From: Candidatus Limivicinus faecipullorum
GTDB taxonomy: Bacteria > Bacillota > Clostridia > Oscillospirales > Oscillospiraceae
Length of the DNA stretch: 19,903 nt
NCBI GenBank assembly: GCA_018711755.1
Contig: DVHY01000016.1
Location: forward strand, 1-19,903
Reading direction: 5' to 3'
Shown: positions 7,239-13,179 of the stretch, piece after piece
Position numbering within the stretch: the first letter of the stretch is position 1
Layout: each line of letters starts with the position of its first letter
The notes under the pieces: generated by a model
What the model was told of the DNA's origin: nothing
Databases searched by the model: none
Seen by the model: the letters and a program-made list of their open reading frames with translations, nothing else
Position numbers and translations under genes: made by a program

Positions 7239-7867
7239 GGTCCTTCTACCGCCTTTCTTTTAAAGATGCTTGCGGAATACCATTTTTCCGGGAGATTCCG
7301 GGCCAGAAGAGCGCCAAGGCATCCGGCTATGAAGCCCACGACTATTCCTCCCAGTACGTCGGAGGGGAAGTGGACCACCAGGTATATGCGGGAGATGCCC
7401 ATAAGTATGGCAAAGATAAAGGCCGTCCAGCTGTAGCGTTTATTGCCGGTAAAGAACAGGGCGGTCATTGTGGAGAAGGCGGCGGTGGTGTGGCCGGAGG
7501 GGAAGCTCTTGTCGCTCTCCATGTGCTGGCCCATGATAAGCCATAGCTGATAAAACACACTGTTTTCATCCGCGTAGGGCCTGGGCCGGGCGATGACCAC
7601 TTTCAAAAACAGGTTGGTGAACAGGGCTCCGATGGCAACGCCCAGAAGCATGGCGGCGCCGAAGCGGCGGGTGGGGCGAAAGAGTATCAGCGCCAGGGAC
7701 AGCAGCACAAGGAATATGCCGTCTTTTCCCAACAGGGAAATGAACTCAAAAAAAGGCGAGCAGAAGCCGCCGGCCGCCTCATAAAGCCGGTGGACCAAAA
7801 GAGTGACGCTCTGGTCAAAAGCGGCAAAAGTGGTGTTGAGCCATTGAGCCGCAGCGGTGATTTCCAT
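7202..7867 (-). CDS. PAP2-family membrane lipid phosphatase
   Basis: This 221-aa type 2 phosphatidic acid phosphatase-like membrane protein carries all three signature motifs: KVVIARPRP (89-97, the K-x6-RP motif), FPSGH (122-126) and SRIYLVVHFPSD (159-170, the SR-x5-H-x3-D motif). His126, His166 and Asp170 are the expected catalytic residues, acting on the outer face of the membrane. Hydrophobic segments lie at about 50-63, 70-90, 128-140, 147-158 and 170-190. In Gram-positive bacteria such proteins often act as undecaprenyl-pyrophosphate phosphatases (BcrC type) or phosphatidylglycerol-phosphate phosphatases; sequence alone does not decide. The ATG has GGAGGA (7875-7880) upstream. A further hint of a lipid-carrier role is that its promoter core matches that of uppP exactly. 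Confidence 0.92.
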   Translation of the reverse strand: MEITAAAQWLNTTFAAFDQSVTLLVHRLYEAAGGFCSPFFEFISLLGKDGIFLVLLSLALILFRPTRRFGAAMLLGVAIGALFTNLFLKVVIARPRPYADENSVFYQLWLIMGQHMESDKSFPSGHTTAAFSTMTALFFTGNKRYSWTAFIFAILMGISRIYLVVHFPSDVLGGIVVGFIAGCLGALLARNLPEKWYSASIFKRKAVEGPCLDSVSSDSKE

Positions 7868-7900
7868 GGCTGTGTCCTCCAGAAGAGATTATGTGGGGGT

Positions 7901-7930
7901 ATTTTATCACATTGCTTTGCTGATTGTCTA
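7901..7930 (-). promoter_or_regulatory. Extended -10 promoter of the PAP2 gene
   Basis: Read on the minus strand, TAGACA (7930-7925) is followed by an 18-base spacer and TAAAAT (7906-7901), with TG one base before the -10 box. The 13 bases ATGTGATAAAATA (7912-7900) are identical to those at 916-928. The -35 region overlaps the promoter of the rightward SLH gene. Confidence 0.7.
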
Positions 7931-7945
7931 CAGCTTTTGTATATT
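7917..7945 (+). promoter_or_regulatory. Probable promoter of the SLH protein gene
   Basis: TTGCTG (7917-7922) is followed by a 17-base spacer and TATATT (7940-7945). The gene's ATG is 51 bases further on. Its -35 box falls inside the spacer of the leftward PAP2 promoter, so the two polymerases could not bind at once. Confidence 0.5.
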
Positions 7946-7996
7946 TGTCTCCCGCCGGCGCAAAATACAGTCAGAAACAGATATAGGAGGCAATAC

Positions 7997-8902
7997 ATGA
8001 AAAAAACGTTTATTTCTGCATTTCTGGTGGTCATGGCGGTATTGCTGTGCTCCGGCCTGGTATACCCGGCGATGGCGGCGGGCAGCGCCCCGGTGGCTGA
8101 AAACCTGGAGCTGCGCACCTTCAGGAACGTATCCGTCAGCGGACAGCTCAAGGCTTTTGACCCGGAAAACGACGTGGTGAAGTTTGAGATAAGCACTCAG
8201 CCCGTAAAGGGACATATAGAGCTGGCTGACGACGGAAGTTTCGTATATACTCCCAACCAGGACAAAAAGGGGAAGGACTATTTCGGCTACAGGGCCACAG
8301 ACTCTGAGGGCAACGTGTCTCAGGAGGCCACGGTGATCATCCGCATAGACAAGCAGAAAAAGGATGTCAGCTATTCGGATATGAGCGGCAGCGCCGGGGA
8401 ATATGCGGCGCTTCTGCTGAGCGAGGAGGGAGTGTTCACCGGGGAACAGATAGGCGGGGAATACTGCTTCTATCCAGACAAGGCGGTGAGCCGGGGTGAA
8501 TTTCTCAGCATGTGTATGATAGTCTCCGATGAGCCCATAATTTCCGGGGTGATGAGCACCGGCTACAGCGATGACGAGGATATACCCGCCTGGATGAAGC
8601 CCTATGTGGCCACCACGGTCATGTGCGGCATGGACCGCATTGATGGGGAGAGCGACGCCTTCCAGCCCGACGCGGCCATTACCAAAACCGAGGCGGTAGT
8701 GATGCTCAACGAGGCTCTGGGCCTGAACGACGTGAACTATATCCAGCTGGATGAGACCCTGGCCCCGGAGACGGCCCAGGCCTGCGCCAATCTCAGCGCC
8801 TCGGGGATCATGGAAGACAGCCAGCTGGTGGAAGAGACTCTGAGCCGGATAGATGCGGCGGAGCTGCTGAGCAAAGCCCTGGAGCTTATGAGCCGCCGCT
8901 GA
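7997..8902 (+). CDS. Secreted wall protein with a cadherin-like domain and SLH repeats
   Basis: This 301-aa protein starts with a signal peptide: MKKTF, a hydrophobic core (6-23), and likely cleavage near AMA-AGS at 25-30. Residues 31-118 form one Ig/cadherin-like domain (APVAENLELRTFRN, then LADDGSFVYTPNQD and DYFGYRATDSEGN), the type seen in 'cadherin-like' tandem repeats of bacterial surface proteins. C-terminal SLH repeats follow: 126-178 (with AVSRGEF), 190-242 (with AITKTEA) and a degraded third at 256-298 (LSRIDAAE). SLH trimers bind pyruvylated secondary wall polymer non-covalently, so this should be a wall-anchored surface protein. The start has AGGAGG (7985-7990) 6 bases upstream; an open frame further 5' (to 7790) lacks this and would bury the signal peptide. 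It forms a single-gene unit. The ligand of the cadherin-like domain is unknown. Confidence 0.9.
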   Translation: MKKTFISAFLVVMAVLLCSGLVYPAMAAGSAPVAENLELRTFRNVSVSGQLKAFDPENDVVKFEISTQPVKGHIELADDGSFVYTPNQDKKGKDYFGYRATDSEGNVSQEATVIIRIDKQKKDVSYSDMSGSAGEYAALLLSEEGVFTGEQIGGEYCFYPDKAVSRGEFLSMCMIVSDEPIISGVMSTGYSDDEDIPAWMKPYVATTVMCGMDRIDGESDAFQPDAAITKTEAVVMLNEALGLNDVNYIQLDETLAPETAQACANLSASGIMEDSQLVEETLSRIDAAELLSKALELMSRR

Positions 8903-8909
8903 CAGGCAT

Positions 8910-8938
8910 AAAAAGAGAGGGTTTGTCCCTCTCTTTTT
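8910..8938. terminator. Bidirectional terminator between the SLH gene and the transglutaminase operon
   Basis: A 12-bp stem, AAAAAGAGAGGG (8910-8921) with CCCTCTCTTTTT (8927-8938), closes a 5-base loop. It ends in a T-run on both strands. It lies 7 bases after the SLH stop codon and 16 bases past the end of the leftward operon. Confidence 0.93.
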
Positions 8939-8954
8939 TGCCGTTTTTACCGGC

Positions 8955-11102
8955 TCATATCAGGCCGTCGAAAAACCTGAATTTCAGTTTCTTATACCAG
9001 GCCAGAGAAGCATAGGTCTCGTCCCGCAGAACCTCCAGCCGACTGAGGCAGGCCTCCAGCTCCTCCCGACTGTCCAGCCCGCGGCCGAAAAAGGCTTTCT
9101 GAGCCGCAGCCTGTATTTCTTCCGGCATGGCCGCACCGTAGCCGCATATGCGCTTTGCGCAGCGCCAGGCGGTGAGGGCGGCCTTGTTTTTCCCGGACCC
9201 AAGATTCTGCCTCCACAGTCGTCGCTTTATCCTGTAGCGCAAAAAGCCGGAGAGGAAGAGGAGAACCAGCAGGACAGCGGCCAACATCCAGGGACCGGGA
9301 GACCGGCGCTCCCGGGCTTCGGAGGGGGCGGAGTTCTCGGCGCCCTCTGTGGGCTGGGGCGAAGCCTCCTGTGCGGCGCCATCGTTCTGCCCGGAAGGGC
9401 TGGGCGATGCCGGCTGCTCCAGCTCCTCTTCGTCCAGTCCGCCCAGAGCGGGACCCTCATAGGAGCCGGGGGTCACTTCCACAGGCAGCCAGCCCAGACC
9501 GTCGATATATACTTCAGTCCAGGCGTGGGCGTTTTCTCCCAAAACCTGGGCAGCGGCGCCGGCTTCCGCCTCAAAGGCATAGCCCGCCACCATCCTGGCA
9601 GGCAGGCCCAGGGCCCGGTACATGGCCGTTGCGGCGGTGGCAAAATGTATGCAGTAGCCCTCGGTGGCCTGAGTGAAAAAGTACAGGGCATAGTCCTCGG
9701 AGGGATAGGGCTGGGTGTTGATATTATAGGGACAGCGGCTGCGCACGTATTCCGCCACCAGGGCAATGGTTTCATATACGCCGTCGCCGGAGAGGGAGTT
9801 CTGAGAGGCGAGCTCCTGAAGGGAGGCTCTGGTGCTGTCGGGAAGGGAGAGGTAGTTTGCATAGACGAATTGCCTGTATGAAAGCTCCATATCTCTCAGC
9901 TCGGAGGGCAGGGACAGGGATGAATAGCCGGAGTTATAGGTGAAAAAATCCACGCTGTACCGGGAGGAGCCGCCGCCGATCCCGGCCTCGGTGTCATAGT
10001 CCAAGGTGCTGTAGTAAGGGATATACATCACGGAGGGGTCGGCGGACTCAAGGCGTATTTCCATTTTACCCCCCACAGAGTTTTCGGAGGCGGCTATGGC
10101 CTGAGCGGAAAAAGCCGGGATGCGCTCTCCCGGGTAATCCGGGGCCTGGCTCCAGCCGGAGCCGGTATAAGAGCCGTAGGACCGGCTGCGCAAGTAGAAG
10201 TGTCCGCTCTGCGTGGAAGTGACGTACAATATCGTCTGGTCCAGGGAGGATTGCTCCGGGGTATCGGCCAAATCCAGGGTGTCGCCGCTCACATTCAGCT
10301 GCTCGCTCTGCTGCTCAGAAGGTTCTCCGGTTCCGTCAGACTCTGGTAAACGAGCGTTTACCAGAGAACTTTCACTGTCTTCCCTCAGCGAGGCGGTGAG
10401 TTCCTGGGTGAGCCCCTGGGCCAATTCCACCAGGCTCAGCTTCTGCTCCTCATAATTATAGTTGTCAGGGTTTTTGAACAGCAGCACCAGGCTGAGAAGC
10501 AGGGCCACGGGCAAAAGCAAAAACAGAAAACTCTTGCCGGCGTTCCCCTCAGGGGCGTTGACCCGTCCTGTGGACAGCAGCAGAAAGACAAAGGCACAGA
10601 GACAGAGCATCACCCATCCGGGCATCTTGCCGTACACCAGCAGGCAGAGAAAGACTATGGGCAGACTTATGAGCAGCGGCAGGAACACCCGGTCTTCCCG
10701 GGAGTTGAGGGTAAGGCCCATGAGCGCGGACAGGATAAAGCCTATAAAGAGCATGGCCTCCGTGTGGCTGAGCTCCGCGCCGTTATATACATAGCCGGAG
10801 GCCACGAAGCGGTTGTAGTAGGCTACGGCCATCCGATTGGCGATATCCTCGAACTGGGCCGACAGTATCTCGCTGCGGCCCTGATAAAACAGTATGGCAA
10901 GGGCCAGGCAGACCAGTATGCCCGGCAGGGAGAAACGCCAGAAGCTGAACATGAGCCAGCAAAACAGCACGGCCACTATCAGGAAGACCGGCAGGCGCTG
11001 GTCTGCGGTGAGGGAAAAGCTGTACATGATAAGATGAACCAGGGGGATGACCGCCATGAGCATAAGCAGCAGCGTGGACAGGCGGTTGAGGAACTTGTTC
11101 AA
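8955..11102 (-). CDS. Membrane-anchored transglutaminase-like protein (TgpA type)
   Basis: This 715-aa protein has about seven to eight hydrophobic segments in residues 9-210, then a Ser/Glu-rich outer region, and a transglutaminase-like cysteine domain (about 440-548). The presumed triad is Cys484 (EGYCIHFATA), His526 (ENAHAWTEVY) and Glu542 (GWLPVEVTPG), where many relatives have Asp. A Pro/Ser/Glu linker (560-603), one more membrane helix (605-621) and an 85-residue basic cytoplasmic tail follow. Substrates of this family are mostly unknown; protease, amidase or crosslinking activity at the outer membrane face is possible. The start is TTG at 11102, overlapping the DUF58 stop in the four bases TTGA; GGAGG lies 10 bases upstream. 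The frame remains open for 60 more codons inside the DUF58 gene, but those residues look like an out-of-frame shadow. It is the last gene of the MoxR-DUF58 operon. Confidence 0.9.
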   Translation of the reverse strand: MNKFLNRLSTLLLMLMAVIPLVHLIMYSFSLTADQRLPVFLIVAVLFCWLMFSFWRFSLPGILVCLALAILFYQGRSEILSAQFEDIANRMAVAYYNRFVASGYVYNGAELSHTEAMLFIGFILSALMGLTLNSREDRVFLPLLISLPIVFLCLLVYGKMPGWVMLCLCAFVFLLLSTGRVNAPEGNAGKSFLFLLLPVALLLSLVLLFKNPDNYNYEEQKLSLVELAQGLTQELTASLREDSESSLVNARLPESDGTGEPSEQQSEQLNVSGDTLDLADTPEQSSLDQTILYVTSTQSGHFYLRSRSYGSYTGSGWSQAPDYPGERIPAFSAQAIAASENSVGGKMEIRLESADPSVMYIPYYSTLDYDTEAGIGGGSSRYSVDFFTYNSGYSSLSLPSELRDMELSYRQFVYANYLSLPDSTRASLQELASQNSLSGDGVYETIALVAEYVRSRCPYNINTQPYPSEDYALYFFTQATEGYCIHFATAATAMYRALGLPARMVAGYAFEAEAGAAAQVLGENAHAWTEVYIDGLGWLPVEVTPGSYEGPALGGLDEEELEQPASPSPSGQNDGAAQEASPQPTEGAENSAPSEARERRSPGPWMLAAVLLVLLFLSGFLRYRIKRRLWRQNLGSGKNKAALTAWRCAKRICGYGAAMPEEIQAAAQKAFFGRGLDSREELEACLSRLEVLRDETYASLAWYKKLKFRFFDGLI
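10341..10366. repeat. Perfect 12-bp inverted repeat inside the transglutaminase gene
   Basis: The left arm CTCTGGTAAACG (10341-10352) and its exact reverse complement (10355-10366) are separated by only AG. It falls in codons for the low-complexity linker around residues 246-255 (SLVNARLPES). It is either a chance palindrome or a DNA-binding site; a GTAAACG core recalls LacI-family operators. Confidence 0.6.
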
Positions 11103-12037
11103 TGCCAGCGCACCTCCCCGTTTTCTATATCGAAAATACGGCCGTAGCTGCCGCTGAGGGGAGGACATTTGGCCCGGGGCAGGGCCAGAAGCTGGAGCAT
11201 GGCCCTGCGGCAGTCGGTCTCGTTGCTCACCTGGGCCGAGGCGCCGCCGAAAAAGATTATATGCTCGATATTCCAGCTGCAAAGGCGCAGAGACAGCCAG
11301 TAGAGATGGGACAGATCCAGCTCGCCGCTGCTGTGCAGCAAAACTGCGGTGCTGCTTTCCACCGGCTCCAAAGGCTCCCGCACTATAAGTTCGTCGGTTT
11401 TGGAGCTGAGCTTCCAGTGGATGGAGTTGATATTATCCCCGGGACGGTACTGGCGCAGTTCATGCTCCTCGGAATAGCCGCCGCCGGGCTTTGGCCGGAA
11501 GTTCTGGCTCACCGGGGGCAGGGACTCAAGGCTCGCCATATTCTCCGGGGCCTTGGGCCTGGGCATGACGGTGCATTTGGCCTGCCACTGGCCCTTGGGG
11601 CGCAGACGCAGCAGCCCGAGATAACTGACAAGCTGCTCATCCTCCAGGGAGCACAGCAGCGTGCCGCTGGAAGAGCTGGGCAGGCTTATCATGCTCTCAC
11701 TGTCGTCCAGCAAGCCGTAGCGCAGGGGATAGCTGCTGCTCTCCCCGGTAAAGAGGTTGACCACCCGGACGGTGAAGCTGCAATAGCGCACCGGCAGCAG
11801 CCGGCGGTTTGAAAACTTTATGCTCAGCTCTGCCTTTTCCCCCAGGTTCACCCGTTCCGGCACCCGGCAGCTTATGCGCAGGGAGAGCATGGAGGGCAGG
11901 GACAGCAGCGTGAGGGCCGGGGGCAGAACTATGACCGCCCAGAGCAGGTAGCCGCCGAACCAGCCCACATAGGTGAGACTGAACAGGTAGGCCAGGCCGC
12001 AGAGAAAGAGGTACAGAAAGAAATTGAAAGTCAGCAT
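11099..12037 (-). CDS. DUF58 domain membrane protein
   Basis: This 312-aa protein has two N-terminal hydrophobic segments (about 5-22 and 27-50), a beta-rich middle, and the DUF58 core: SEEHELRQYRPGDNINSIHW (189-208), continuing through KLSSKTDELIVREPLEP (209-225). DUF58 proteins almost always sit beside a MoxR ATPase and often a membrane transglutaminase, as here. They are thought to be VWA-like partners of MoxR, but a biochemical role is not settled. The ATG lies 2 bases after the MoxR stop. There is only a weak GGAAA upstream (12046-12050 region), so translation probably depends on coupling. Its own stop overlaps the TTG start of the transglutaminase. No VWA/BatA-type gene is present in the cluster. 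Confidence 0.9.
   Translation of the reverse strand: MLTFNFFLYLFLCGLAYLFSLTYVGWFGGYLLWAVIVLPPALTLLSLPSMLSLRISCRVPERVNLGEKAELSIKFSNRRLLPVRYCSFTVRVVNLFTGESSSYPLRYGLLDDSESMISLPSSSSGTLLCSLEDEQLVSYLGLLRLRPKGQWQAKCTVMPRPKAPENMASLESLPPVSQNFRPKPGGGYSEEHELRQYRPGDNINSIHWKLSSKTDELIVREPLEPVESSTAVLLHSSGELDLSHLYWLSLRLCSWNIEHIIFFGGASAQVSNETDCRRAMLQLLALPRAKCPPLSGSYGRIFDIENGEVRWH
11113..11119 (-). promoter_or_regulatory. Ribosome binding site that fixes the TTG start of the transglutaminase
   Basis: On the minus strand GGGGAGG (11119-11113) sits 10 bases before the TTG at 11102-11100. That TTG overlaps the DUF58 stop as TTGA, which argues strongly for this start and for coupled translation. Confidence 0.75.
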
Positions 12038-12039
12038 GT

Positions 12040-12984
12040 TTATCGGATTTCCGGGGCGCGCACCGAGGAGAAGAGCTCTTCCACCACGGAACGCTGCTTT
12101 TTAAAGGACAGATTGTCACTGGCCCAGATGAGGCGGTGCTGGATAGCGTCGGCAAAGACGAAGCGTATGTCCGAGGGGACCACATAGTCCCGGCCCTGTA
12201 TCCAGGCGGCGGCCTTGGCCAGGGCGGTCAGGGAGAGCGCGGCTCTGGGACTTGCGCCCTGGAGTATCCTGGAGTCGTTGCGGGTGGCGGTACAGAGCTT
12301 GACGATATAGTCGATGAGGCTGTCTTTTATATAGACATGCTCCGCCTCGGCGCAGATGCCTATAAGCTCCTGACGGCTGACCACCTGCTGCACCTGCTCC
12401 AGGCTTATGCCCTGCTGCTTGCGGCGTATCATCTCCGCCTCCGACTCCGGGTCGGGATAGCCCATGCTGAGACGTATCATGAACCTGTCCAGCTGGGAGT
12501 CCGGCAGCATCTGGGTACCCTTGGCGCCCACGGGATTCTGGGTGGCTATCACCATGAAGGGCTGGGGCACGGGATAAGTGACGTTGTCCACCGTCACCTC
12601 GCCCTCCTCCATGGCCTGCAGCAGGGCGGCCTGGGTCCTGCTTGTGGCCCGGTTCAGTTCGTCGGCCAGAAACAGGTTGCAGAGTATGGCTCCCCGCTGA
12701 TAGCTCATCTTCCCGGTGTTTTTATCATATATGGAGAAGCCGGTTATATCCGAAGGCAGAACGTCCGGGGTGAACTGGACGCGGTTGTAGTCCAGGCCCA
12801 GGGCCCGGGAGAAAGCCAGGGCCATGGTGGTCTTGCCCACGCCGGGTATATCTTCCATGAGGATGTGGCCCCGCCCGAGTATGGCAAGGAGCATCTTGAT
12901 TATTATCTCGTCCTTGCCCACGATGACTTTGCCCACCTCATAAACTATCTGTTTTGCGCTGCCTATGGAATTGATGGTCCTCAT
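12040..12984 (-). CDS. MoxR-family AAA+ ATPase
   Basis: This 314-aa cytoplasmic ATPase is of the MoxR type, regarded as a chaperone-like enzyme that matures or activates partner proteins encoded next to it. Walker A is MEDIPGVGKTT (43-53), Walker B is LFLADELNR (104-112), sensor 1 is ATQNP (147-151), and QLDRF (164-168) marks the arginine-finger region. A C-terminal helical lid follows (about 230-310, with GASPRAALSL). The length is normal. The ATG has GGAGAG (12990-12995) upstream. It is the first gene of the leftward operon with the DUF58 and transglutaminase genes, and these are its likely partners. Its promoter is at 13023-13051. Confidence 0.93.
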   Translation of the reverse strand: MRTINSIGSAKQIVYEVGKVIVGKDEIIIKMLLAILGRGHILMEDIPGVGKTTMALAFSRALGLDYNRVQFTPDVLPSDITGFSIYDKNTGKMSYQRGAILCNLFLADELNRATSRTQAALLQAMEEGEVTVDNVTYPVPQPFMVIATQNPVGAKGTQMLPDSQLDRFMIRLSMGYPDPESEAEMIRRKQQGISLEQVQQVVSRQELIGICAEAEHVYIKDSLIDYIVKLCTATRNDSRILQGASPRAALSLTALAKAAAWIQGRDYVVPSDIRFVFADAIQHRLIWASDNLSFKKQRSVVEELFSSVRAPEIR

Positions 12985-13022
12985 AGCACTCTCCGTATTT
13001 CCTGATAAAGTGATTGATAAAG

Positions 13023-13051
13023 ATTATATCATGGCCGCCAGGCTCCTTCAA
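13023..13051 (-). promoter_or_regulatory. Promoter of the MoxR-DUF58-transglutaminase operon
   Basis: Read on the minus strand, TTGAAG (13051-13046), a 17-base spacer and a perfect TATAAT (13028-13023) are seen, with TG one base before the -10 box. It lies 39 bases upstream of the MoxR ATG. Confidence 0.82.
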
Positions 13052-13093
13052 GCGGGGAATTACTTAATAAATACTTCATCAGCTGCTGACATA

Positions 13094-13122
13094 TTGTGAT
13101 AATATTACAGGCGTGTTATAAT
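13094..13122 (+). promoter_or_regulatory. Promoter of the uvrB-polA-rimI-tsaD-radC operon
   Basis: TTGTGA (13094-13099), a 17-base spacer and a perfect TATAAT (13117-13122) are present. A near-palindrome, TGTGATA-A-TATTACA (13095-13109, one mismatch between arms), covers most of the -35 box and the start of the spacer and could be an operator. I see no canonical DinR/LexA box (GAAC-N4-GTTC) between 12985 and 13180. The region between the two divergent promoters (13052-13093) holds only AT-rich sequence. Confidence 0.82.
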
Positions 13123-13179
13123 ATAAATTCAGCGGAGCAAAAGTTAAGTATGCCTGTGTGCAGCTTAGGGGGGACGCTT

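Noticed and set aside
7790..7996. A 69-residue upstream extension of the SLH protein.
   Set aside because: It would run through the divergent promoters and antisense into the PAP2 start, and would bury the obvious signal peptide that begins at 7997 behind AGGAGG.
11103..11282. A 60-residue upstream extension of the transglutaminase within the DUF58 gene.
   Set aside because: The residues are Arg/Pro/Gln-rich, as expected of an out-of-frame shadow, and the TTG at 11102 has a ribosome binding site and a TTGA overlap.
13090..13111. A Rex-like site at the uvrB promoter (TTGTGA start).
   Set aside because: The right half reads TTACAG rather than TCACAA, so the match is only in one half and coincides with the -35 box.
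13096..13179. Alternative uvrB starts at 13096 (TTG) and 13150 (ATG).
   Set aside because: The first lies inside the -35 box; the second has a poorly spaced site. UvrB proteins normally begin with the residues found at 13180.
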